From: Clostridiales bacterium VE202-01
GTDB taxonomy: Bacteria; Bacillota_I; Bacilli_A; Erysipelotrichales; Coprobacillaceae
Length of the DNA stretch: 34,177 bases
Reading direction: 5' to 3'
Assembly: GCA_000508865.1 (NCBI GenBank)
Contig: BAHP02000004.1
Location: 1 to 34,177 of the forward strand
Of the stretch, positions 7,646 through 16,403 are shown in pieces (positions within the stretch are counted from its first letter, which is position 1; each line of letters opens with the position of its first letter). The notes below the pieces were generated by a model that ran no database searches, was not told where the DNA came from, and saw only the letters and a program-made list of their open reading frames with translations. The translations under genes were made by a program, and so were the position numbers.

Positions 7646-8963
7646 TCATTTATGATATCTTTTTTTTAAATAAGCTATCTGCTCTAACCGTTTAATCACT
7701 TTTGCTTCAGTACCCTGATTAGTAGGGAAATAATAGCGTTGCTCTTTAAGACGATCAGGCAAACACTGCATATTTGTTATTTTATCTTCATAATCATGAG
7801 CATACTGATACCCTTTACCATAATTTAATTCTTTCATTAATCGTGTCGGTGCATTACAAAGATGTAACGGTACAGGGTCAGCAACTGTATTTAATGCATC
7901 TTTTTTTGCTTTTTCATATGCCATATATAAAGCATTCGATTTAGGTGCTAAAGCCAGATAAGTTACGCAATGAGTTAAATTAACATTACATTCAGGCATT
8001 CCAATATAATGACAAGCTTGATATGCGGCCGTGGCTATTTCTAAAGCACGACTATCAGCCATTCCAATATCTTCTGATGCAAATCGAATCAAACGTCTAG
8101 CTACATATAAAGGATCTTCACCTGCTTCAAGCATCCTAGCCAGCCAATAGATTGAAGCATCAACATCGCTATTACGCATTGATTTATGCAAAGCACTAAT
8201 AATATTATAGTGTTCTTCACCGTTTTTATCATACAATAATGATTTTTGGTTGATACATTGTTCAACTGTCTCATTAGTAATAAATATTTTATCTTTATCG
8301 ATATTTCCATTTAAAACTACCATTTCTAAAGTGTTTATTGCTACTCTTGCATCACCATTAGAAAAATTTGCAATCATATACAATAAATCATCTTCAATGA
8401 TTATATTTTCTTCTTTAAAACCGTTTACATCATTTAAAGCCCGATGTAATAAATTTACGATATCATCGATCGTTAGTGCTTTTAGTGTAAATACTTTACA
8501 ACGCGATAATAAAGCTGAATTGATCTCAAATGATGGATTTTCTGTTGTTGCACCGATTAAAATAATGCTTCCTTGTTCAACATATGGTAAGAAAGCATCT
8601 TGCTGAGCTTTATTAAAACGATGAATTTCATCGACGAAACAATTGTTTTTCCCCTTGTTCCTGCATATCCTTGGCCTTTTTCATGACGTTTCGAATATCT
8701 TTGATACCACTGGTAACAGCACTGAAATTGATAAAATTTGCTTTTGTTTGATTGGCAATGATTCTTGCGAGAGTTGTTTTACCAACACCAGGAGGACCCC
8801 AAAAAATCATTGAAGGCAAAGTATCACTATTGATCAACTGATACAGAATTTTTCCTGGTGCAACTAAATGACTCTGTCCTACATAATCCTCTAGTGTCTT
8901 AGGTCTTAAACGATTAGCTAACGGTTCATTACTAATATTTGTAAATGGCATCTTTTGTTTCAT
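7646..8963 (-). pseudogene. rarA: Replication-associated recombination protein RarA (MgsA), interrupted by two 1-base deletions
   Basis: AAA+ ATPase acting at stalled replication forks. The N-terminal frame (8963 to 8628) carries Walker A GPPGVGKT at residues 56-63 and stops at EQGEKQLFRR. The C-terminal frame is open from Walker B, FVDEIHRFNKAQQDAFLP, through IGATTENPSFE and LLSRC to the stop at 7646. The join is explained by two single-base deletions in short runs: an A-run of 5 instead of 6 (8646-8650) and a T-run of 3 instead of 4 (8637-8639). Restoring both reads GEKTIVFVDEIHRF, the family consensus, and gives 439 residues, the normal length. A TATAAT lies at 8989-8994 but with a weak -35. 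ATG 8963 follows GGAAGTG. As written, the gene would be inactive. Confidence 0.9.
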
Positions 8964-8994
8964 CTTCTATCACTTCCATTCATCTACTATTATA

Positions 8995-9037
8995 CAATAT
9001 AAAAAAGAGCAAAATGAATAAAAATCATCTGCTCTTT
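8995..9037 (-). terminator. Intrinsic terminator of the marR-ABC operon
   Basis: An 8-bp stem, AAAGAGCA at 9004-9011 with TGCTCTTT at 9030-9037, continues inward as a 5-bp GATGA/TCATT helix after a 1-base bulge. On the minus strand it ends in TTTTTTATATTG. It lies between the second ABC gene and rarA. Confidence 0.85.
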
Positions 9038-9043
9038 CAATTA

Positions 9044-10893
9044 TTACTCAGTTATCCCTTCAAATTGAGATTGATATAAAGAAGCATAGAAACCATTTTT
9101 CTCAATTAAAGAATCATGATTACCAAGTTCAACAATATCGCCATCTTTCATAACGATGATCGTATCAGCATCACGAATCGTAGATAAACGATGGGCGATG
9201 ACAAAACTTGTTCTTCCTTCCATTAATTTTTCCATTCCCCGTTGAATCAAGACTTCAGTTCTTGTATCAACTGATGAAGTTGCTTCATCAAGAATCAAGA
9301 TCTTAGGATCTTTCAAAAATGCTCGAGCAATCGTCAATAACTGCTTTTGTCCTTGAGAAATATTTGAGGATTCTTCATTAATGATCGTATCATAACCATC
9401 TTCAAGAGTTTGGACAAAATGGTCAACATAAGCAACTTTACAAGCTTCTTTAACTTCTTGATCACTAGCATCCAGTTTACCATACATTAAGTTCTCTTTG
9501 ATTGTTCCATTAAATAACCAAGTATCCTGTAAAACCATTCCAAATAATGATCTTAAATCTTTACGAGCAAAATCACGAATATCTTTACCATCAATAAATA
9601 TAGAACCGCCATTCAACTCATAAAATCTCATCAATAACTTAACAATCGTTGTCTTACCAGCACCTGTAGGGCCAACGATCGCTACCGTTTGTCCAGAATG
9701 AACATGTAACTAAAATCATTAATGATCGTTTGATCTTTTACATATCCAAAATTAACATCCGCAAAAGTTACTGAACCATTGATTTTCTTTACTTCTTCAC
9801 TTGTTACTTTCGGTGTTTCTAATTCTAACTCTTCTTCATTCAAAAATTCAAAAACACGTTCTGCAGCTGCAGCTGTACTTTGTAACATATTCATCGTTTG
9901 AGCTAATTGACTAATTGGCTGATTGAATTGACGAACATACTGAATAAAAGCTTGAATATCACCGATTGTGATATTACCACCACCAGCTAAAACACCACCT
10001 AATAAACAAACCGCAACATAACCAACATTTCCGACAAAGTTTGTAATTGGCTGCATCAATCCTGAGAAAAACTGTGATTTCCAGGCACTTTCATATAAAC
10101 TATCATTAAATGCATTAAACTGTTCAACTGAAGCCTCTTCACCATTAAAAGCTTTAACTACATTATGACCACCATACATTTCTTCGATATGACCATTTAC
10201 ATCACCTAGAGCCTGCTGCTGTCTTGCAAAATATTTTTGTGAACGTTTCATTACCAAAGCAATCAAAATCATTGAAACAGGCAAAACACAAACCGCAATC
10301 AATGTCATTTGTGGTGAAATGCTCAACATCATAATAAAGATACCAACTACAGTAACACTAGAAGTGATTACCTGTGACATACTTTGATTTAATGACTGAG
10401 CAATTGTATCAATATCATTAGTAACACGACTTAAAATATCACCACTTGTATGTTTATCAAAATAGCTTAATGGCATTTTATCCATCTTAGTAGAAATCGA
10501 CGTTCTTAAGTCATAAGCTACTTTTTGAGATACCGTAGAAGTAATAAAACCTTGAACATAACTAAATAATGCACTTAATAAATATAACCCAACTAAAATC
10601 AAGATAATATAGCCGATATATTCAAAATCGATTCCACCAGTACCATTGACCTTAGCCATGATCCCTTCACCTAATTTGTCTGTTGCTTTAGCTAAGATTT
10701 TTGGTCCTACGATCGAAAATACTGTTGAAGCCGAAGCAAAAATTATTACTACTACCAATTTAAAATAGTATGGTTTTAAATATTTAAATAACTTGCTAAG
10801 TGTCCCTTTAAAATCCTTAGCCTTTTCACCACCACGCATTCCCTGCATTCCTGGTCCGAATTTAGGACCACTTCTTTTTTCTTTACTACTCAT
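9044..10893 (-). pseudogene. ABC exporter half-transporter, consensus-site subunit, interrupted by a 1-base deletion
   Basis: Fused transmembrane domain plus ATPase, subunit B of a heterodimeric exporter. The N-terminal frame (start 10893) has a Gly/Met-rich leader (FGPGMQGMRGG), the membrane domain and the start of the nucleotide-binding domain, ending near 9682. The other frame continues to 9044. Restoring one T (AGTTACATG to AGTTTACATG, run at 9708-9709) joins them as [25 protein letters not shown] and gives a normal 616 residues. Walker A is then at 408-415, signature ISQGQ at 512-516, Walker B LILDE with catalytic Glu537, and H-loop His568. Walker B and the switch histidine are intact while the signature deviates from SGGQ, as expected for this half of an asymmetric pair. 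It overlaps the upstream ABC gene by 8 bases. Substrate unknown. Confidence 0.88.
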
Positions 10894-13117
10894 GTCCTAA
10901 TTCCTCCTTTGATAATTGTGAATAAGCTATTTCCTGATACACTTTACAATTTTTCATCAATTCACTATGTTTACCTTTACCAACGATCTTTCCCTCATCT
11001 AAAACTATGATTTGATCAGCTGACATGATCGAAGCGATACGTTGTCCAACGATTAAAACAGTATTTTTAGTTTTCTTGATCATCTTATCTAATTCGCGAC
11101 GTAAGTTAGCATCTGTTTTAAAATCAAGAGCTGAAAAACTATCATCAAAAATAAATATTTCAGGATTTTTAGCAATAGCTCTAGCAATTGCTAGACGCTG
11201 TTTTTGTCCACCGGAAACATTTGTACCACCTTGAGAAATTTCTGAATCAAGGCGCTCTTCTTTATGATCAATGAACTCTTTAGCTTGAGCAACTTTAATA
11301 ACTTCTTCTAACTGTTCATCAGTTGCCTCTGGTGCTCCATAAGTCAGATTAGATCTAATCGTTCCTGAAAATAACAATCCTTTTTGTGGAACTAAACCAA
11401 TCTTCTCTCTTAAATCATGCTGTTTAACATCACGAATATCAACACCATCAACTTCAATTTGTCCTTCACTCACTTCATAGAATCGTGGAATCAAATTAAT
11501 CAATGTACTTTTCCCCGAACCAGTTGAACCAATAAAAGCTGTTGTTTGCCCTGGTTTAGCTGTAAAACTAATATTTTCTAATACCGCTTCATGAGCTCCA
11601 GGATATTTGAAAGTAACATTTTTAAATTCAACTAAGCCACGTTTACTATCATCAAAAGATTTTGGTTCTTGTGGATCTACGATCTTTGGTTCCATTGATA
11701 ATACTTCATAAACACGATCAGCAGCAACACTTGCACGTGGTAGCATGATTGCAATCATGGCAATCATTAAAAATGACATAATGATCTGCATTGCATATTG
11801 CATAAATGCCATCATCTGACCAATTGCAATATTTCCTAAATCAATTTGTTTAGCACCATAATAAACAATCAACAAACTAACAACATTAAATATAAACATC
11901 ATAATTGGCATCATCGATGCCATTGTCCGATTGACGAATAAATTAACTTTTGTTAAATCAAAATTTGCTTTTTCAAATCTTTTTTCACTATGTTCCTCAT
12001 TCCCAAATGCTCTAATAACCAGCATTCCTGATAGATTTTCACGCATCGTTAAATTAAGTCTATCGATCAATGACTGAACAATTTTAAATTTTGGCATTAC
12101 AATTACAAAAGTAACCCCAATTACTAAAAAGATAATAATTAATACTAATCCAATGATCCATGTCATTGATGGCGTATTTTGAAACGCTTTAATCAATGCT
12201 CCAATTCCCATCATCGGTGCAAAGCAGACGATTCTAATAAACATGATTACAACCATCTGAACTTGTGTAATATCATTGGTAGTTCGCGTAATCAAAGAAG
12301 CTGTTGAAAACTTGTTGAATTCTTCATTAGAAAAACTCTCAACTTTTTTGAAAACATCGCCACGTAATAATCGAGACACCCCAGAACCAACTCTACTAGC
12401 TAAAAATCCACAAGCAACAGCACAGACAGTTCCTGCTAAAGCAATGCCTAACATTTTAAGTCCTGACATTAAAATATACTCTTTTTGAACTTGATCAACA
12501 TCACAACCAAGTTTTGTATATTCTGCTTTGACCCCATTACCAGCAGCAATTTTTAACGTAGATTCTCCCATTGCTTCCATTTGGCTGTCAATTTCACTAA
12601 ACATCTCAGCTTTTTGATCATCTGGAATCATTGCCAGAGCATCGTAAGGACTCATTCCTTCAGGTAAATTACCAAATTTTTCTTGATATTCTTTAGAACC
12701 TGGATCCATTGTATCTATTGATGTTACTAATAACATAGGTTTTTCAAGAATCTGTTCTAATTTATCCATATTTTTATCGTTAAGATCTTTTAAAGTATAG
12801 ATATTTTGACCTTTAGCATCAGGAAACTTATCTAAAATGTCTTTATCAATATCTTTACTAGTTACTAATTTATAAGACTGTTTGAAAAAATCCTGGTCAT
12901 CTTTATCTATCAAAACTAGTAAATGATTATACGTATCTTCACTTAAAACATCACTAACAGCACTATCAAAACCGCCTGCTTGAATACCAACCGATACTAT
13001 ATCCGACATATAATCAGGTAATGCTAATTCTGATTGTGATTGCAAGAACAATAAGCCTACACAAAGCAAAATCGGTGCCCAAAATTTTTTAAAATAATAT
13101 TTTAATTTTAGCATCAT
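10886..13117 (-). CDS. ABC exporter half-transporter, degenerate-site subunit with large extracytoplasmic insertion
   Basis: 743-residue transmembrane-plus-ATPase protein, subunit A of the heterodimer. TM1 is at about residues 13-26 and TM2 at about 216-240. Between them lie some 185 hydrophilic residues, far more than the short first loop of typical 570-600 residue half-transporters, so an extra outside domain is predicted. The ATPase domain has Walker A GSTGSGKST (530-538) and canonical signature VSGGQ (634-638). Walker B ends FDDS, with Asp659 where the catalytic Glu should be, and the H-loop reads VGQR, with Gln692 for His. Those changes mark the non-hydrolysing site of a heterodimeric exporter, completing the pattern of its partner. 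Its ATG overlaps the marR stop by 4 bases (ATGA) with AAAGGAG ahead. Drug or peptide export under MarR control is inference. Confidence 0.9.
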   Translation of the reverse strand: MMLKLKYYFKKFWAPILLCVGLLFLQSQSELALPDYMSDIVSVGIQAGGFDSAVSDVLSEDTYNHLLVLIDKDDQDFFKQSYKLVTSKDIDKDILDKFPDAKGQNIYTLKDLNDKNMDKLEQILEKPMLLVTSIDTMDPGSKEYQEKFGNLPEGMSPYDALAMIPDDQKAEMFSEIDSQMEAMGESTLKIAAGNGVKAEYTKLGCDVDQVQKEYILMSGLKMLGIALAGTVCAVACGFLASRVGSGVSRLLRGDVFKKVESFSNEEFNKFSTASLITRTTNDITQVQMVVIMFIRIVCFAPMMGIGALIKAFQNTPSMTWIIGLVLIIIFLVIGVTFVIVMPKFKIVQSLIDRLNLTMRENLSGMLVIRAFGNEEHSEKRFEKANFDLTKVNLFVNRTMASMMPIMMFIFNVVSLLIVYYGAKQIDLGNIAIGQMMAFMQYAMQIIMSFLMIAMIAIMLPRASVAADRVYEVLSMEPKIVDPQEPKSFDDSKRGLVEFKNVTFKYPGAHEAVLENISFTAKPGQTTAFIGSTGSGKSTLINLIPRFYEVSEGQIEVDGVDIRDVKQHDLREKIGLVPQKGLLFSGTIRSNLTYGAPEATDEQLEEVIKVAQAKEFIDHKEERLDSEISQGGTNVSGGQKQRLAIARAIAKNPEIFIFDDSFSALDFKTDANLRRELDKMIKKTKNTVLIVGQRIASIMSADQIIVLDEGKIVGKGKHSELMKNCKVYQEIAYSQLSKEELGHE

Positions 13118-13566
13118 TTCTCTCCTTTACATTCTTCAATATTCTTTTTCATGATTTTTATGACATCATTTAACACATTAATTTGTTCTTTTGAAACTCC
13201 TTTAAACAAAATCATGGTTTTTTCTTTCATAATTTTAGTCGCTTGTTCAATAAAAGCTTCCCCAGTATCTGTAATATTTAAGACATAATTACGCTTATCG
13301 TGTTCATCTTGAACGCGAGTAAGATAACCCAACTTTTCCAAACGCTGCAACCTAACTGATAAAGTAGCCTTAGTGACATTGAGCTTTTTTGCTAAAGCAT
13401 TTTGATTAATATTATGATGTTTTTGTAACATCAAAAGTAATTTCGTTTGATTGATCGAAATATTAAAACGTTCTGTTTTTTCCATCATTGTATAATTTAC
13501 AGTTTTATGAAAGTTTTGAAAATTATCAAACAATTCTTTTATATCATCAAAATTAATCTCTTCCAT
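13114..13566 (-). CDS. MarR-family transcriptional regulator
   Basis: 150-residue winged-helix regulator. The DNA-binding region runs over about residues 50-100, with the recognition-helix stretch NQNALAKKLNVTKATLSVRLQRLEKLGYLTR followed by the wing VQDEHDKRNYVLNITDTGEAF, where the DxRxxxxxLT pattern of MarR proteins is recognisable. Helices before and after would form the dimer interface. The ATG at 13566 follows AAGGAGG. It is the first gene of marR-ABC-ABC, and several inverted copies of TTAGT/ACTAA lie over its promoter, so it probably represses its own operon and is released by an export substrate. The ligand is unknown. Confidence 0.92.
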   Translation of the reverse strand: MEEINFDDIKELFDNFQNFHKTVNYTMMEKTERFNISINQTKLLLMLQKHHNINQNALAKKLNVTKATLSVRLQRLEKLGYLTRVQDEHDKRNYVLNITDTGEAFIEQATKIMKEKTMILFKGVSKEQINVLNDVIKIMKKNIEECKGEK

Positions 13567-13590
13567 TTTCTACCTCCTTCCATCAGTTAA

Positions 13591-13646
13591 TACTAACCAA
13601 TAGTTAGTATACTAAGTATTATAGTTAGTACACAAACTAATGTCAA
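13591..13646 (-). promoter_or_regulatory. Near-consensus promoter of the marR-ABC operon embedded in MarR-type operators
   Basis: TTGACA (13641-13646), exactly 17 bases, then TATAAT (13618-13623) is a perfect sigma-A promoter. The spacer holds an ACTAA/TTAGT inverted repeat (13625-13640). A perfect 12-bp palindrome TTAGTATACTAA lies just downstream (13604-13615). A third dyad, TACTAAC 13591-13597 with GTTAGTA 13603-13609, shares bases with it. A strong promoter covered by dyads is the usual layout of an autorepressed MarR operon. Confidence 0.85.
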
Positions 13647-13647
13647 T

Positions 13648-13677
13648 AGAAAAATAAAAGATGTCAAAACGACATCT
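13648..13677 (-). terminator. Intrinsic terminator after the C_GCAxxG_C_C gene
   Basis: Perfect 7-bp stem, AGATGTC at 13659-13665 with GACATCT at 13671-13677, and a 5-base loop. On the minus strand it is followed by TTTTATTTTTC. The stem overlaps the stop codon of the gene and isolates it from the marR promoter next door. Confidence 0.85.
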
Positions 13678-14095
13678 AATCAATTAAATATTTTTCCAAT
13701 AATCTAACAACCTCAGCAATTAGATCATCACATGTAGCGCGATTAACTTCTTTATCTGTTTTTCTAATTCCTAATAACTCACCACAAATAACTGAACCAT
13801 GTGATTCTTCGAATTCTTTACATAAAGCAGCTACTTTTTCATTAACAAATTTCTTTTGCTTTACATCAGCTTCACCTTTACCGTATTTTAGACCTAATGC
13901 CATCGCACCACCAGTCAAAGTTCCACAGATTTCTCTAGTCATTCCTACACCACCACCAAAACCATAGGCAATGCTCATCGCTTGATCCATATCGATATTT
14001 AATAAATCAACATACGCTCCTAATACAGCCTGGGCACAATTATAACCCATATGATGTAAATCATAAGCCTTTTTTACTCTTTCTTCAATATTCAT
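13676..14095 (-). CDS. C_GCAxxG_C_C family protein
   Basis: 139-residue cytoplasmic protein of a redox-like family with conserved cysteines and glycines but no settled biochemical role. The pattern is visible: YNCAQAV near residue 22, GFGGGVG...CGTLTGG in the middle, VICGELLG, then a final ATCDDL. I chose ATG 14095 (MNIEER), which has AAGG 9 bases upstream; the longer frame to 14119 has no ribosome binding site and would encode the AGGAAGG sequence. It is apparently monocistronic, with a promoter-like TTGACA-N17-TACACT before it and a terminator on its stop codon. Metal or thiol chemistry is only suggested by the cysteine pattern. Confidence 0.85.
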   Translation of the reverse strand: MNIEERVKKAYDLHHMGYNCAQAVLGAYVDLLNIDMDQAMSIAYGFGGGVGMTREICGTLTGGAMALGLKYGKGEADVKQKKFVNEKVAALCKEFEESHGSVICGELLGIRKTDKEVNRATCDDLIAEVVRLLEKYLID

Positions 14096-14117
14096 AAATT
14101 TAAACCTTACCTTCCTC

Positions 14118-14158
14118 ATTACTATCTATAGTGTAGTAATATTTGGACATGTTGTCAA
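14118..14158 (-). promoter_or_regulatory. Promoter of the C_GCAxxG_C_C gene with a dyad over the -10
   Basis: TTGACA (14153-14158), 17 bases, TACACT (14130-14135) on the minus strand. A 7-bp inverted repeat, ATTACTA 14118-14124 with TAGTAAT 14134-14140, straddles the -10 and could be an operator. Confidence 0.5.
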
Positions 14159-14169
14159 GAATCCCATAA

Positions 14170-14982
14170 TTAATTTTCAAGTATTAATTCAGCATATAAA
14201 AGATTGTGATCTGAAAAAGATGACATGATCAATCCTTGATCATTTACTGTAAATTTATTAGAATAAAAGATATCATCTGGGGCAGCAAAATCACGAAATG
14301 TCATATATTCTTTTTCACTATTAATACTTTTAATACCTTCGAGTTCAAAATCACCATTCATACCAAAAGAATTAAAATCACCGGCTAAAACTGCATAATC
14401 ATCAAAATCAACTACTTCTTTAACAAAATCCATTTGTGAAATACGATAATCATTATTTTCATATGTTAAATGGGTATTATAAACATTGATTTCTTTATTA
14501 CCAAAGGTAATCGTAGTTTTAGTTAATATTCGTGGTTCTTTCAATAAACTGTTTGGTAAAAGTTTTGCCGATACTTCAATGATTGGATATTTACTCAAGA
14601 TTCCTAAACCATAATATCCATCTAAGATCCACATCGTTGAATAAAAGTGATAATACGAATATCCATTAGCTTTTGCCATTTCTTCCAGCATGTCATAATT
14701 ACCTGAACGATATGCATTTTTATCAACTTCTTGTAAACAAATGATATCGAGATCCAATCCTTCAATATCATTATTAAAATCTTCCAAAGATTCTTTTCCG
14801 TAATTCAAAGATTTTATATTATAACTGCCAATTCTTAAACTATCAAAATCATCCGAATTTAAATTATCATCATTAGCTAAATTACATTGATACTCGCTTG
14901 CATAAACACTATAATAAAAACGTCCTACAACAACAAATAATAAAACGACAGTACATATCATTAGCTTCAATATTTTTTTCAT
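14170..14982 (-). CDS. Membrane-anchored or secreted endonuclease/exonuclease/phosphatase-fold protein
   Basis: 270-residue protein with a basic N-terminus and one hydrophobic segment (about residues 7-25, ILKLMICTVVLLFVVV), so it acts outside the membrane, either released or anchored. The catalytic domain shows the EEP blocks in order: RIGSYNIKSL, DIICLQEVD (metal-binding Glu), VYNTHL, LAGDFNS and a final SDHNLLYAEL. Members include nucleases, sphingomyelinases and inositol phosphatases, and the substrate cannot be told from sequence. I chose ATG 14982, with AGGTG 6 bases upstream; a GTG at 14991 would absorb that site. It lies between its own promoter (15023-15050) and the next gene's promoter region, so it is probably monocistronic. 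Confidence 0.85.
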   Translation of the reverse strand: MKKILKLMICTVVLLFVVVGRFYYSVYASEYQCNLANDDNLNSDDFDSLRIGSYNIKSLNYGKESLEDFNNDIEGLDLDIICLQEVDKNAYRSGNYDMLEEMAKANGYSYYHFYSTMWILDGYYGLGILSKYPIIEVSAKLLPNSLLKEPRILTKTTITFGNKEINVYNTHLTYENNDYRISQMDFVKEVVDFDDYAVLAGDFNSFGMNGDFELEGIKSINSEKEYMTFRDFAAPDDIFYSNKFTVNDQGLIMSSFSDHNLLYAELILEN

Positions 14983-15022
14983 TTCTTTCACCTACCATAC
15001 ACTATTATCTTCTATACTTAAA

Positions 15023-15050
15023 TCTATATGATAAACTTAATTTACGTCAA
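15023..15050 (-). promoter_or_regulatory. Promoter of the EEP-domain gene
   Basis: TTGACG (15045-15050), a 16-base spacer and TATAGA (15023-15028) on the minus strand, about 40 bases before the start codon. A 10-bp palindrome GTGATATCAC lies further upstream at 15090-15099. Confidence 0.5.
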
Positions 15051-15118
15051 TATTTTTGAAATAATTTGTTAATTTACGATAAATTTTCCGTGATATCACA
15101 TGAAATTACAAAGAATTT

Positions 15119-15168
15119 TTTATATTTATAAAAAATATCCAGAATGTTTTTTACATCTGGATATTTTT
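15119..15168 (-). terminator. Intrinsic terminator of proBA
   Basis: Perfect 13-bp stem, AAAAATATCCAGA at 15131-15143 with TCTGGATATTTTT at 15156-15168, and a 12-base loop. It begins 9 bases past the proA stop codon, and the 3' arm itself supplies the U-tract. Confidence 0.9.
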
Positions 15169-15176
15169 GTAGCTAT

Positions 15177-16403
15177 TTAACGAATCTGCCCTTTACCATA
15201 GATCATATATTTTGTTGATGTCATTTCCTGTAAGCCGATTGGTCCTCGAGCATGTAATTTTTGAGTACTTATTCCCACTTCAGCCCCAAAACCAAATTCA
15301 CCACCATCAGTAAATCTCGTTGAAGCATTATGATATACACAAGCTGAATCTAAAGATTCCATAAAATATTTAGCTGTATTTTCATTTTCACTAATAATAC
15401 TTTCAGAATGTTTAGTCGAATAATTATAAATATGTTCAATTGCCTCATCAACGTTTTTGACCACTTTGATATTACAAATATAATCATCGTATTCAGTAGC
15501 ATAATTTTTAGATGTTGCTAACTCGCCATCAATAAACTTTAATGCTTCAGGGTCGCCATAAATCTTGATTTTTGTAAACTCCGGTTTCAAGCTTGTCAAA
15601 AAAGCATTAGCAATATCTTGATGAACTAAAATCGTTTCAATCGCATTACAAACTGAAGGTCTTGAGATTTTAGCATTGACTGCAATTTTTACAGCCATTT
15701 GCAAATCAGCATCTTTATCGACATATAAATGACAAATCCCTGCTCCAGTTTCAATTACGGGTACTGTTGCATTATTAACTACATGCTGAATCAACCCTGC
15801 TCCACCGCGAGGTACCACAACATCGACATATTGATTAGCTGTAATTATCTCTGTAACGATACTGCGGTCTGTATTTTCAATTAACGTTACAACATTATCA
15901 GGTAAAATATCTTTAATTACCATATTAATAACATTAACTAAAGCAATATTTGAATAGATTGCTTCCTTACCACCTTTTAAAACACAGACGTTATTAGTTT
16001 TGATACAGATTGAAGCAATATCAACAGTAACATTAGGGCGCGATTCATAAATTGTTGCTACTACCCCGATAGGAATACGCACTTGATCAATAACTAATCC
16101 ATTCGGACGTTTGATTTCACGTACTACTTCACCAATACAGTCTTTTAAATCAGCAACTTTTTCAACATCTTTGGCCATCGCTTTGATTCTTTCTTCTGTT
16201 AACAGTAAACGATCGACCATCGCCTCACTAATTCCATTATATTTGGCATTTGCAATATCTTTAGCATTTTCACCTAAAATATAATCGATATTATCTAATA
16301 ATCCTTTACTAATGGCATCTAAAGCATCCATTTTAGTATATTTATCAATATTTTGCATTTTACGACAAGCTAATTTAGCATCTTTTAATTGTTCTTCGAT
16401 CAT
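15177..16403 (-). CDS. proA: Gamma-glutamyl phosphate reductase
   Basis: 408-residue NADPH-dependent enzyme of proline synthesis that reduces gamma-glutamyl phosphate to glutamate semialdehyde. It belongs to the aldehyde dehydrogenase superfamily; the nucleophilic cysteine lies in SRPSVCNAIET. Other family blocks are IYESRPNVTVDIASICIKTNN, LKGGKEA, VVPRGGAGLI, TGAGICH, the late DGGEFGFGAEVGIST and the C-terminal RGPIGLQEMTSTKY. Length is normal. The start ATG overlaps the proB stop by one base (TAATG) with AAGGAA upstream, so the two are translationally coupled. proC is not nearby. A strong terminator follows. Confidence 0.97.
   Translation of the reverse strand: MIEEQLKDAKLACRKMQNIDKYTKMDALDAISKGLLDNIDYILGENAKDIANAKYNGISEAMVDRLLLTEERIKAMAKDVEKVADLKDCIGEVVREIKRPNGLVIDQVRIPIGVVATIYESRPNVTVDIASICIKTNNVCVLKGGKEAIYSNIALVNVINMVIKDILPDNVVTLIENTDRSIVTEIITANQYVDVVVPRGGAGLIQHVVNNATVPVIETGAGICHLYVDKDADLQMAVKIAVNAKISRPSVCNAIETILVHQDIANAFLTSLKPEFTKIKIYGDPEALKFIDGELATSKNYATEYDDYICNIKVVKNVDEAIEHIYNYSTKHSESIISENENTAKYFMESLDSACVYHNASTRFTDGGEFGFGAEVGISTQKLHARGPIGLQEMTSTKYMIYGKGQIR

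Noticed and set aside
9700-9715. Programmed ribosomal frameshift in the ABC gene
   Set aside because: No slippery heptamer or following pseudoknot is evident, and similar breaks occur in unrelated genes of the window, which favours sequence error.
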